A DNA stretch of 64,000 nt from Brasilonema sp. CT11 (GTDB taxonomy: Bacteria; Cyanobacteriota; Cyanobacteriia; Cyanobacteriales; Nostocaceae): positions 50,903-114,902 of the forward strand of contig NZ_JABXYX010000011.1 of NCBI RefSeq assembly GCF_017982655.1, read 5' to 3'. Below the pieces are notes generated by a model. It was not told where the DNA came from. It worked only from the letters and a program-made list of their open reading frames with translations, and did no database searches. Below are positions 18,102 to 26,358 of this stretch, in pieces. Position 1 is the first letter of the stretch, and each line of letters begins with the position of its first letter. The translations under genes and the position numbers were made by a program.

Positions 18102-20312
18102 TTAAAGTGCTTCACCCTCACTACGAATCAATTGCAAGTATGCACCCTCAACTTGCTTTAATTCTTCATGGGTTCCTCGTTGAACCACCTTTCCCCGTTC
18201 GAGGACAATAATTTCATCGCAATCGCGGATAGTACTCAACCGATGCGCCACGATAATGCAAGTACAACCTCGCTGACGGAGTTTACGATCAATGATTTTT
18301 TCCGTCTCTGTATCAAGAGCGCTAGTAGCTTCATCCATTACTAGAATGGCAGGATTATTTACCAAAGCGCGGGCAATTTCCAAGCGCTGTCGCTGACCTC
18401 CACTCAGATTACTAGCACCTTCTAAAAGCTCAGTTTCATAACCTCCTGGCATTGAAAGGACAACATCGTGAATCGCTGCATCTTGACATGCCCGTACTAA
18501 ATGACTATCAGGTATGGTAGTGTCCCATAGGGTCAAATTGTCTTTAATGCTGCCAGCAAACAGAAAAATATCTTGCTCCACAAAAGCAATAGAATTGACG
18601 AGCACCTGTCGTGGAATTTGCTCTTTTGGTGTACCATCGAAGCGAATCTCTCCCTGCCAAAGTTCGTACAGCCCACATACCAGTTTGGTAATAGTAGACT
18701 TACCAGAACCACTTCCTCCCACCAAAGCAACTCGCTGTCCTGGTTTGAGTGAGAGATTAAAGTTTTCAATTAACGGAGGGGCTGTGCGGTTGTAGCCAAA
18801 CGTAACATTCTTGAACTCAAGATGTCCCTGCAATTTTGATAGAGGAGAATTGAAACGCACCTGCTCCTCTGGTCCTCTGCTCCCCTCCTCCAATTGCAAA
18901 TCTGTTGAGTTGCGTAAGACATCATCTAAACGATTCAAATCGCCTTCTACTTCTTGAAGATCGCTTCCAAGAGTGACGAGATTATTGACAGGCTGTAAAA
19001 ACTCGTGCATTAGGCTCTGCAATGCAACCAGCATTCCAATGCTTAGATACCCATCTATTACCCGCAGACCACCTAAAACCAAAAGTAGCATAGACGAAAT
19101 CGTGGAAAGAAAAGACGGCAACACCCCCAAAGCCTGATTAGTTACATTCATTTCCTGCTTAGCATTAATTGCTTTAGCATAGTAGCCCGCCCATCGAGAG
19201 AAGAAATCTGACTCCAGACCAGAGGCTTTAAGTGTTTCTATACTCTGGAGACCAGAAATGGATACTCCGGCAACTTTTCCTTCATCTTGTTGTAATCTCA
19301 TATTGGCATCTACACGATGTCTTCTTACCCATTGCAAGGCAAGGAGATTCACAACGACAAAACCTATTCCAATTGAGGTCAGTACCGCGTCATATTGCAG
19401 CATGACTACTGCATAAAAAATCACCGTTACTGCTGCAATCACCGTAGTCGCTAACTTACCCGAAAGGATATTAGCTAATTTGTCGTTGAGGTGAACGCGG
19501 TTGCTGATTTCCCCAGCAAACCGTTGATCGTAAAAACTGACGGGTAGACGCAGAATATGCCACAGGAACTGACTAGACATCCCCACAGACAGTTTTATTT
19601 TCATTTGACGCAGAGATTGCAACTGTAGCAATGTCAACAGTCCCATCACTCCTGCTGTCAGGAGTATTCCCAAAATTAATGGGCGCAGCCATTCCTCTCT
19701 ACCTTGAATCAAAATATCATCTACAAACACCTGAGAGAATGCTGGCATCGCCAACCCAGGAATCACCAGTACGAATCCTGCCAGTACGGAGTAAGCAAGT
19801 AACCCACCAGACCTTTGCAATCGTTGCCATAAAGCCAAGAGCGTGCTGGGTTTGTGTCCCCCTTTTTTGAATTCTGAACCTGGTTCTAGAACCAGCACAA
19901 CACCTGTGTACGCCTCATCGAATTCCTGTAGAGAGACAGTACGTGGTCCGCTAGCAGGATCATTGAGATAAACACGCTCTTTGCCAAATCCCTCCACCAC
20001 TAGGAAATGGTTGAAGTTCCAAAATACTATGTAAGGGCATTGCAATTGAAGTAGACTTTCTAAGTCTAACTTAAAGCCTTTTGCCTTTAGCCCGTAGCTT
20101 CTAGCAGCATTGAGGATATTAGAGGCTTTACTGCCATCCCGCGACACTCCGCAATCTTGACGGAGTTTCGCCAGGGGCACAATTCGACCGTAATAACTTA
20201 AAATAATACCTAAAGCAGCAGCACCACATTCTACCGCCTCCATTTGTAGAAGAGTGGGAGTACGACGCCGTGTGCTTTTACGGGTCAACAATTTTTGTAT
20301 ATTTAGTAGCAT
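18102..20312 (-). CDS. NHLM-type ABC transporter with C39 leader peptidase
   Basis: The 736-residue protein is a peptidase-containing ABC transporter that cuts double-glycine leaders and exports the released peptide. The N-terminal C39 peptidase has the catalytic Cys in MEAVECGAAAL (about residue 29), His in FNHFLVVEG and Asp in LNDPASGPR. An exporter membrane domain follows (about 165-445). The ATPase has GGSGSGKST, LSGGQRQR and LVMDEATSALD. All catalytic residues are present. The LanM precursor in this window ends its leader in GVAGG, which suits this peptidase. It sits between the HlyD-type adaptor and the second ABC gene on the same strand. Confidence 0.92.
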   Translation of the reverse strand: MLLNIQKLLTRKSTRRRTPTLLQMEAVECGAAALGIILSYYGRIVPLAKLRQDCGVSRDGSKASNILNAARSYGLKAKGFKLDLESLLQLQCPYIVFWNFNHFLVVEGFGKERVYLNDPASGPRTVSLQEFDEAYTGVVLVLEPGSEFKKGGHKPSTLLALWQRLQRSGGLLAYSVLAGFVLVIPGLAMPAFSQVFVDDILIQGREEWLRPLILGILLTAGVMGLLTLLQLQSLRQMKIKLSVGMSSQFLWHILRLPVSFYDQRFAGEISNRVHLNDKLANILSGKLATTVIAAVTVIFYAVVMLQYDAVLTSIGIGFVVVNLLALQWVRRHRVDANMRLQQDEGKVAGVSISGLQSIETLKASGLESDFFSRWAGYYAKAINAKQEMNVTNQALGVLPSFLSTISSMLLLVLGGLRVIDGYLSIGMLVALQSLMHEFLQPVNNLVTLGSDLQEVEGDLNRLDDVLRNSTDLQLEEGSRGPEEQVRFNSPLSKLQGHLEFKNVTFGYNRTAPPLIENFNLSLKPGQRVALVGGSGSGKSTITKLVCGLYELWQGEIRFDGTPKEQIPRQVLVNSIAFVEQDIFLFAGSIKDNLTLWDTTIPDSHLVRACQDAAIHDVVLSMPGGYETELLEGASNLSGGQRQRLEIARALVNNPAILVMDEATSALDTETEKIIDRKLRQRGCTCIIVAHRLSTIRDCDEIIVLERGKVVQRGTHEELKQVEGAYLQLIRSEGEAL

Positions 20313-20344
20313 AAGTTATTTTGCTTTTTAAAAAATTTAAAATC

Positions 20345-20435
20345 AGGACTTACGCAAAAATAACGTAGTTGTGTCATTGTGACGTAAGGAAGCAATCTCA
20401 CAGTGTTGTTCTTGCGTAACTCGTGCGTAAGTTCT
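20345..20435. repeat. Short inverted-repeat element (MITE-like), about 91 bases
   Basis: AGGACTTACGCA at 20345-20356 is matched at the other end by TGCGTAAGTTCT at 20424-20435, 11 of 12 bases complementary. The AGGACTTACGCA end is typical of small interspersed elements in filamentous cyanobacteria. It lies in the spacer between the adaptor and C39 transporter genes. No coding capacity. Confidence 0.6.
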
Positions 20436-20479
20436 AAAAATCAAAAATTGCTTTTTTTGAATTTTCTATTTTGAATTGT

Positions 20480-21919
20480 TTAATAAATACCACTCCAAGA
20501 TCTGAGAATGGGAAAGACAAACGTAATCGGGGCTTTTTCCTCTACGGTGACTCGCACAGAGGTAGTGGTTCCAGGAGACATTTTCATCTGTGGACCTTTG
20601 GAAGAAGACCATTCGTAGCCGCTGAAGGTGGAGGTGTCCGGTTGAAGTTCGGCGAGAATTTGGACGTGAGGACCTTGGGATATGAGACTTTCCACGATTT
20701 CAGGATTGCCTACTAGATTAGAAGCACCTTCTTTAGTAATCGGAAAGGCTGAGACTTTGGTGACTGTTCCCATAATGCCGCCAAAGCGTTCCCGCTTAAC
20801 TGTGGAGGGTGTAATTTGCAGCTTCATATCCTTTTTAATTTTCTTGCCTTCGCTGACTGGCAAAAATGCGATACTAACCAGCTTTGCAGATGGCTGTTGT
20901 GCTTCTATAGTTCCAATGCGGGTTCCCGGACTTAAAACTTGTCCAGGAGTTGCAGTGATTTCTAAAATGCGTCCGCTGTATTCGCTGGTTATCTGGCTGT
21001 TATTTTTTAATTGGAGTTGGAGCTGAGCAATATTGCGTTTTACTTCCTGAATCTCATTTTTTCGGGTCATTGAAGTTTGGAAATTTTGTTCAGCCACAGT
21101 TTTTTCCTTACTATCCAGTTCTCGCAACTGAGTTTTAATCTCGGCGATTTGACTGAGATTTTCGCGGTAGGACTTTTCTGCTTGAACCTGATTAATGTCT
21201 AGTTGCTTCAACTGGTCTTCAAAATCAGCGATTTTTTTGATGCCATCTAAGTAAGTTTGTTGTGCCTCAAGCAATGTATCTTCTGAAATCGCTCCTTCAA
21301 CCTTGAGCTTTTTACGCCTTTCGAGTCTATCTTTAAGAGTAGGAGCTAGAGCTTTAGCTTCTTGTATGCGTTGTTGTAGGTTTTGTCGCTGCTGCTTAAT
21401 AGCGCCGATGTCTTTTTCTCTGATAATTGGACTCAAAGATTGAGCTTGCAAGAGGCGTTGCTGTAAGCTGAGACGTTGCTGTGCGATCGCCCTCATTTCC
21501 AGTTCACTACGTTGACCTTGAAGCAAGCTAGCATTCTGATTCTGTGTTTCTAGTTCCATTAGTTTGGCATGCTGCTGCAAAAGTTGCTTTTGCAGTTCTC
21601 CTTGACCAATTGTTGCCAACACCTGTCCTTTCTTAACAAAGTCCCCAACACGTAAATTTATTGTTTGCAATTGACCTGAGGTTGGTGACTGAAACGCTAT
21701 AACCTTGCTAGGAAAAACAAGCACCCCCTGACCAGTAACCGTAATTGGGATACGACCTACAATACTCCATGCAAGCCCCGCTACCACTAATGAGCCTAGA
21801 GCAGCCAAAGGTAGCCACTTCATAGGGCTAACAACTTGCATGAGCTGATCGAGTCGTTCCGGAGAAGACGAATGCTCTAAAGCTTTTTTGCGAAACAGAT
21901 TGTTCTGTGGACTAACCAT
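20480..21919 (-). CDS. HlyD-type membrane fusion protein of the NHLM export system
   Basis: The 479-residue adaptor has one N-terminal membrane helix (about 34-54), a lipoyl/barrel-sandwich half (GQLQTINLRVGDFVKKGQ), a long alpha-helical coiled coil (about 100-290) rich in Gln and Leu, and a returning beta-barrel region (RILEITATPGQVLSPG). It links an inner-membrane ABC exporter to the outer membrane or periplasm. Position and orientation between the cNMP-fold protein and the C39 transporter identify it as part of the same cassette. No TolC-like outer membrane gene is in the window. Confidence 0.87.
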   Translation of the reverse strand: MVSPQNNLFRKKALEHSSSPERLDQLMQVVSPMKWLPLAALGSLVVAGLAWSIVGRIPITVTGQGVLVFPSKVIAFQSPTSGQLQTINLRVGDFVKKGQVLATIGQGELQKQLLQQHAKLMELETQNQNASLLQGQRSELEMRAIAQQRLSLQQRLLQAQSLSPIIREKDIGAIKQQRQNLQQRIQEAKALAPTLKDRLERRKKLKVEGAISEDTLLEAQQTYLDGIKKIADFEDQLKQLDINQVQAEKSYRENLSQIAEIKTQLRELDSKEKTVAEQNFQTSMTRKNEIQEVKRNIAQLQLQLKNNSQITSEYSGRILEITATPGQVLSPGTRIGTIEAQQPSAKLVSIAFLPVSEGKKIKKDMKLQITPSTVKRERFGGIMGTVTKVSAFPITKEGASNLVGNPEIVESLISQGPHVQILAELQPDTSTFSGYEWSSSKGPQMKMSPGTTTSVRVTVEEKAPITFVFPILRSWSGIY

Positions 21920-21977
21920 ATTGATACTGTCTTATAATTGTTAGTTGGCTTTTATTATTAGCCATTACCCTCAGCAT

Positions 21978-23075
21978 TCAACTACCACGAATTCTTTTCA
22001 ACATCCAGTCAAATCTAGCTCCAGCCAATGCCACCTGAGCCAAGAAATCTGAACTTAATTCATTTTCATATTTGAAGCTTTTATCTAAGGGCTGACCAGT
22101 GCTATAAATGAGCCTGCCATAACCAAGTCGAGTGACTATTGCCTGTTGTTTGTCTGCTAGCAAAACCGTAAGCACCTTATAAAAACGGGCAGCAAAATTC
22201 GTATCATGCAGTAGTTTTGCGGCAAGTCGCCATCGAGGAATTGACAACACAAGCGAGTCTTCCAGCGCTTTTACCGTAACAGAGGGTGGGCGAACGTCTA
22301 CAAAAGGCGTTTCTCCTACCATATCGCCCCGAGACAATCTAGCGAACTCACGTTCTGGAGTGTCACTACCTTCCAAGCTTGAAAAGGCGCGAGCTAAGGG
22401 ATTACGCTCATCCTCAAAGGCAGAAAGTGTAATTTTCCCATCCAGTAGAATATGCAACGCTTCCACAGGTCTTCCTGCATGGATGAGGATATCGCCAGCA
22501 GGAATTCTGTTTACATGACCTGCATTCATCAGCCAATCAATATCACTATCATGCAACTGTGCAAAAATAAATAGGATTTCTCTTAACTGAGGCTGGGCAA
22601 AGACCAGTGTGCTGTGACCAAGCTGAGTCACTATCCTCTCCAGTCTATCTGCAAGCAAAATCGCGCTCGCTCGATAAAGATGAGCCGCAAAACTGACATC
22701 TTGTTCCAATTTTGCCGCCAATTGTTGTTGAGGAATCGACAATATAAGCGACTTTCTGAGTGCTCTCACAGTTGTGGAAGGCAGATAGGCGTCTACAAAA
22801 GGAATTTCTCCTACCATCTCACCACTCGATAATCGAGTGATTTCTCGCTCTGACATTTCGCCACCTTCAAGAGCAGCAAAAGCGCGACCCAATGGATTGT
22901 TTTCAGCCTGCGAAATGGAAACTGTCAATGCTCCATCCAATAAGATATGTAATGCATTGACGGATTGACCTTGACGGATAAGAACTGCACCAGCAGTCAT
23001 TTCCTCCCTAATACCCGTCGCAAGCATCCAGTCAATATCACTATTACTGAGTTCTTTTAGTAAAACTTCTGTCAT
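21978..23075 (-). CDS. Protein with two cyclic-nucleotide-binding-fold domains
   Basis: The 365-residue protein consists of two similar halves (about 5-165 and 170-335). Each has a cNMP-binding/CRP-like beta-barrel; LHILLDG occurs in both, as do SLEG/ALEG and EMVGEIPFVD or DMVGETPFVD. There is no DNA-binding helix-turn-helix and no membrane segment. It is the first gene of the minus-strand export cassette, 58 bases before the HlyD gene. Such proteins accompany NHLM transporters and may sense cyclic nucleotides or act as scaffolds for the transporter, which itself has a similar N-terminal fold. Whether a nucleotide is bound cannot be judged, because the canonical phosphate-binding RxA motif is not clear. 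Confidence 0.78.
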   Translation of the reverse strand: MTEVLLKELSNSDIDWMLATGIREEMTAGAVLIRQGQSVNALHILLDGALTVSISQAENNPLGRAFAALEGGEMSEREITRLSSGEMVGEIPFVDAYLPSTTVRALRKSLILSIPQQQLAAKLEQDVSFAAHLYRASAILLADRLERIVTQLGHSTLVFAQPQLREILFIFAQLHDSDIDWLMNAGHVNRIPAGDILIHAGRPVEALHILLDGKITLSAFEDERNPLARAFSSLEGSDTPEREFARLSRGDMVGETPFVDVRPPSVTVKALEDSLVLSIPRWRLAAKLLHDTNFAARFYKVLTVLLADKQQAIVTRLGYGRLIYSTGQPLDKSFKYENELSSDFLAQVALAGARFDWMLKRIRGS

Positions 23076-23606
23076 TATTTAACATCCTTTTGCTCTGCAA
23101 ACGGGATAGGGATTTGCACGCGTCATCATATATGCTATGAATTTGGAATAATTTTTTGTTCACAACTCAATCAACTAAATGAGATGCACTCCTCAACAAC
23201 TGTGTTTTTACTGTTTTTAGCTGTAACAATTTTTGAATAACAAAGATAAAATTGCGATTCGCGCCGAGTGCACTATCCTTATGGGCGATGCTCCCTTTGG
23301 AACTGTATTTATCGTAGGAATTTCACAAAAGATAAACATCTGAAAAACGTCTCGAATCCCATTGACCTTTGTTGATTTCGCAAGTACATATACTTAGGAA
23401 AAAAGTTAGGAAGTCCGAAAACTGATAAAAACTGGTGCCCTTGAGCGAATAGCATTCTTGGTTGCACAAAAATTAACTACTACTCAAGAATTTTGTGCTT
23501 ACCGCCAAACTTTATAATGAAATGGAAGATATTTGCCTTTAGGAACTACCTCTTTGAGCAATTACACGGAATTTCAGCGAGCTAGTCTACCTGTAAGCCA
23601 AAATGA
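23076..23606. other. Divergent intergenic region between export cassette and stressosome operon
   Basis: About 530 bases with no recognisable gene. It must contain the start of the minus-strand export operon and the region upstream of the plus-strand Rsb operon. I looked for a small double-glycine precursor on both strands and found none. Confidence 0.4.
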
Positions 23607-23665
23607 TTGACACTTAATAGATAATGCATATAACTAGTGGCTAAATGCCATTCGGGTAGAAAGGA
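23607..23665 (+). promoter_or_regulatory. Promoter and ribosome binding site of the Rsb operon
   Basis: A perfect -35 TTGACA (23607-23612), a 16-base spacer and TATAAC (23629-23634) face the rsbR-like gene. AAAGGA lies about 8 bases before its ATG at 23674. The expected untranslated leader is about 30 bases. This suggests transcription by the housekeeping sigma factor and not by a stress sigma factor. Confidence 0.6.
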
Positions 23666-23673
23666 TCATTGGT

Positions 23674-24537
23674 ATGGGCTTGAGCAATGGAAGTAAAATT
23701 TCACAGGTTATTGAGAAATACGAAGCTGATTTGTTGGCTGATTGGATGCAAGCGCTCATAGCTAGCAACACCCGCAAAGGTTTGCTCAAAGAGACCGAAC
23801 TACAACACGAGTGTCGGGAATTCCTCAGTTTGTTGAAAAAGGCGGTGGAGCACGACAACTTGATCAACGTGCAATCCTCTCAATGGCGGGATGTGCGCGA
23901 AATGCTAACCAGTATTTCTCGAACGCGTTCGCAAAAAGGTTTTACACCGTCGGAAACAGCGACCTTTATTTTCTCGTTTAAACAACCTCTGTTTACTCGT
24001 TTGCGTCAGGAACACGTTGAAGACGTAACCGCTTTGGTTGAAGACACCTGGCTTGCCACCACTCTTATAGATCAGCTGGGGTTGTTAACCGTAGAAACAT
24101 ATCAAAAGATGCGTGAAGAAGTTATCAGTCGCCAGCAGGAAGAGTTGCTGGAACTTTCAACACCCGTTGTCAAACTTTGGGACGGCATTTTAGCTCTGCC
24201 CATTATTGGAACTTTAGACAGCAGCCGTACCCAAGTGATGATGGAGTCTTTGTTACAAATGATTGCGCAGACGGGTTCAGAAATTGCGATTATCGATATT
24301 ACGGGAGTGCCAACAGTAGATACGCTCACAGCTCAGCATTTACTGAAGACAGTCACAGCAGCTCGGTTAATGGGTGCAGAGTGTATTATCAGTGGAATTC
24401 GCCCCCAGATTGCTCAAACGATTGTTTACCTTGGTGTAGATTTGGCAGAGGTGGTGACAAAATCGACTTTAGCGGACGCTTTGCTATTGGCTCTAAAACG
24501 CCTTGGGGTGACAATCAACCGCCCACAAGCTTGCTAA
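23674..24537 (+). CDS. rsbR: RsbR-type stressosome sensor with STAS domain
   Basis: The 287-residue protein has a helical N-terminal sensor domain (about 1-150, RsbRD-like) and a C-terminal STAS domain (about 165-280). In RsbR the STAS domain carries two phosphorylated Thr residues; the equivalent sites here are Thr217 (TVDTLT) and Ser240 (IISGIRP), so the second is Ser. Together with RsbS it should form the stressosome core that holds RsbT until stress triggers phosphorylation. It is the first gene of a six-gene plus-strand operon with gaps under 20 bases. The sensor domain ligand is unknown. Confidence 0.85.
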   Translation: MGLSNGSKISQVIEKYEADLLADWMQALIASNTRKGLLKETELQHECREFLSLLKKAVEHDNLINVQSSQWRDVREMLTSISRTRSQKGFTPSETATFIFSFKQPLFTRLRQEHVEDVTALVEDTWLATTLIDQLGLLTVETYQKMREEVISRQQEELLELSTPVVKLWDGILALPIIGTLDSSRTQVMMESLLQMIAQTGSEIAIIDITGVPTVDTLTAQHLLKTVTAARLMGAECIISGIRPQIAQTIVYLGVDLAEVVTKSTLADALLLALKRLGVTINRPQAC

Positions 24538-24556
24538 GGAGTTAGGAGATTTGATT

Positions 24557-24952
24557 ATGGAACGCATTCCCATACTCCAGATGGGCGAATTCCTGATAGT
24601 GACGATTCAAGTTGATATGCACGATGCTAGGGCGATGAGTTTGCAAGATGACTTGACAAACCGCATCAGTGAAACTCAAGCTCGTGGGGTGCTCATCGAT
24701 CTTTCGTCTTTAGAAATTGTGGATTCCTTTATAGCTAGAATCCTAGGAAATATTGCCAAAATGTCAAGGGTACTCGATGCTCACACCGTTGTCGTTGGAA
24801 TACAGCCAGCCGTCGCCATCACTCTAGTAGAGCTAGGACTTTCCTTCACAGGCATTCGCACCGCGTTAAACGTTGAAAAGGGCATGGTACTTCTGCAAAA
24901 ATCGCTAAAGGCGACTGCTGGAGAAAGCGCAGATGGATATGCACGGGTGTGA
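24557..24952 (+). CDS. rsbS: RsbS-type STAS scaffold protein
   Basis: A single STAS domain (131 residues) that makes up the stressosome core together with RsbR. The phosphorylated Ser of RsbS is conserved as Ser57 in VDSFIAR. The frame begins at a TTG (24551), but AGGAG at 24544-24548 lies 8 bases before the ATG at 24557, which is the better start. It is followed by the RsbT gene after 4 bases. Dephosphorylated RsbS is expected to sequester RsbT. Confidence 0.86.
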   Translation: MERIPILQMGEFLIVTIQVDMHDARAMSLQDDLTNRISETQARGVLIDLSSLEIVDSFIARILGNIAKMSRVLDAHTVVVGIQPAVAITLVELGLSFTGIRTALNVEKGMVLLQKSLKATAGESADGYARV

Positions 24953-24956
24953 AACC

Positions 24957-25337
24957 ATGAGTATCCAATCCTCACAAGATGTGATTTTCGTTCGCCAAAA
25001 GGTCCGGCAGTTTGCTGTCAAACTGGGGTTTAGCTTGGTCGATCAAACAAAAATTGTCACAGCAGCCAGCGAGCTAGCCCGTAATACATTAGACCACGCA
25101 GGCGGTGGAACTGTTAGACTAGAAGCACTTGAATATGGGATGCGTAAAGGTCTGCAGCTTGTTTTTGAGGACTCAGGACCTGGAATACCAGATATTGACT
25201 TGGCACTCAAAGACGGTTACACCACAGGTAGTGGACTGGGTATGGGGCTGAGCGGTACAAAGCGACTGGTAAACGAATTTGATATTGTCTCCCGTGTTGG
25301 TGAGGGTACCCGCGTCACAATTAGAAAGTGGAAATAA
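24957..25337 (+). CDS. rsbT: RsbT-type switch kinase
   Basis: A single Bergerat-fold ATPase (126 residues) with N-box ELARNTLDHA, G1 box EDSGPGIPD and G2 box GSGLGMGLSGTKRL. RsbT phosphorylates RsbR and RsbS on stress and then leaves the complex to activate a downstream partner. An ATG at 24933 would overlap rsbS; ATG 24957 is preferred because the product then begins at the family's usual position. No RsbU phosphatase gene is in the operon, so the released RsbT must act on something else, possibly one of the following hybrid kinases. Confidence 0.86.
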   Translation: MSIQSSQDVIFVRQKVRQFAVKLGFSLVDQTKIVTAASELARNTLDHAGGGTVRLEALEYGMRKGLQLVFEDSGPGIPDIDLALKDGYTTGSGLGMGLSGTKRLVNEFDIVSRVGEGTRVTIRKWK

Positions 25338-25341
25338 CTAG

Positions 25342-26358
25342 ATGATCACAGAAACCCTCGCCCTACCAATTGTGGAGCCAAGTCAGGCAGGTGAAGCGCG
25401 ACGAAGTGCGATCGCCCTAGCAATGAGTCTTGGTTTCAACGAAACCGAGCGGGGAAAAGTTGGTATTGTGGTGATGGAAATTGCAAATAACCTTGTGCAG
25501 CACGCCAAGGACGGCTTACTGTTGCTACAAGTCATTGCAAAACACAACATTCAGGGTCTGGAAATCCTGGGGTTGGACACTGGACCCGGGATAAGCAATA
25601 TCAGCGAGTATATGCGTGACGGGTTTTCGACAAAGGGAACTCCGGGAAATGGATTAGGAGCAATCAGCCGTCTTTCTAGTTTTTTTGATATTTATTCGAT
25701 TCCGAATATGGGGACAGCTATCCTTTGCCACTTCTGGGCTAGCCCCATACCCACAAGTCCATCCTGTGATCATCTGGAGTTAGGAGTGGTGTGTCTGCCA
25801 AAAGCGGGAGAAGAAGTTTCCGGCGATGCTTGGGCGTGCGAAATAAGTCAAGAGCGCAGTTTAGTGTTCGTTGCTGATGGATTAGGTCATGGATCATTAG
25901 CTGCCGAAGCATCAACAAAAGCTGTGAGAGTCTTTGCGGAAAATATCCATCGCAGTCCTCAAGAAATTATAGCCGCAGCGCATCAGGCTTTACGAAGTAC
26001 ACGGGGAGCAGCAGTGGCGATCGCAGAAATCGACTTTGCAGATCAATCCCTTCGTTTCGCCGGGGTAGGTAACATAGCTAGTTCTGTCTTTTGGTCTCAA
26101 GGAAAGTACAATCTGGTTTCCTACAATGGAACAGTCGGGTGTGAAGTTCGCAAGATTAAGGAGTTTACGCATCAATGGTATCCTGGTGGACTTTTGATTA
26201 TGCATTCCGATGGTTTAGGAACCCAATGGCGATTAGAACGCTATCGAGATCTGATCCATAAACATCCCAGTTTAATTGCTGGCGTTTTATACCGAGACTT
26301 TTACCGACTTCGCGATGATGTCACTGTGCTGGTTGTCCGTGAGAATGCATTGCCATGA
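25342..26358 (+). CDS. RsbT-like ATPase fused to SpoIIE/RsbX-type phosphatase
   Basis: The 338-residue protein has an N-terminal Bergerat ATPase (about 15-130, N-box MEIANNLVQHA and LDTGPGIS) and a C-terminal PP2C/SpoIIE phosphatase (about 145-335). Metal-binding acidic residues are in GEEVSGDAW, VADGLGHG, MHSDGLG and RDDVTVLVV. The VADGLGHG version resembles RsbX, which dephosphorylates RsbS and RsbR and resets the stressosome. It starts 4 bases after the RsbT stop, and its own stop overlaps the next start (ATGA). Its N-terminal ATPase may be a second, RsbT-like or anti-sigma-like unit. Confidence 0.83.
   Translation: MITETLALPIVEPSQAGEARRSAIALAMSLGFNETERGKVGIVVMEIANNLVQHAKDGLLLLQVIAKHNIQGLEILGLDTGPGISNISEYMRDGFSTKGTPGNGLGAISRLSSFFDIYSIPNMGTAILCHFWASPIPTSPSCDHLELGVVCLPKAGEEVSGDAWACEISQERSLVFVADGLGHGSLAAEASTKAVRVFAENIHRSPQEIIAAAHQALRSTRGAAVAIAEIDFADQSLRFAGVGNIASSVFWSQGKYNLVSYNGTVGCEVRKIKEFTHQWYPGGLLIMHSDGLGTQWRLERYRDLIHKHPSLIAGVLYRDFYRLRDDVTVLVVRENALP

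Noticed and set aside
23076..23673. Possible small double-glycine precursor upstream of the exporter
   Set aside because: Neither strand shows a short frame with an acidic leader ending in GG or GA and a ribosome binding site.
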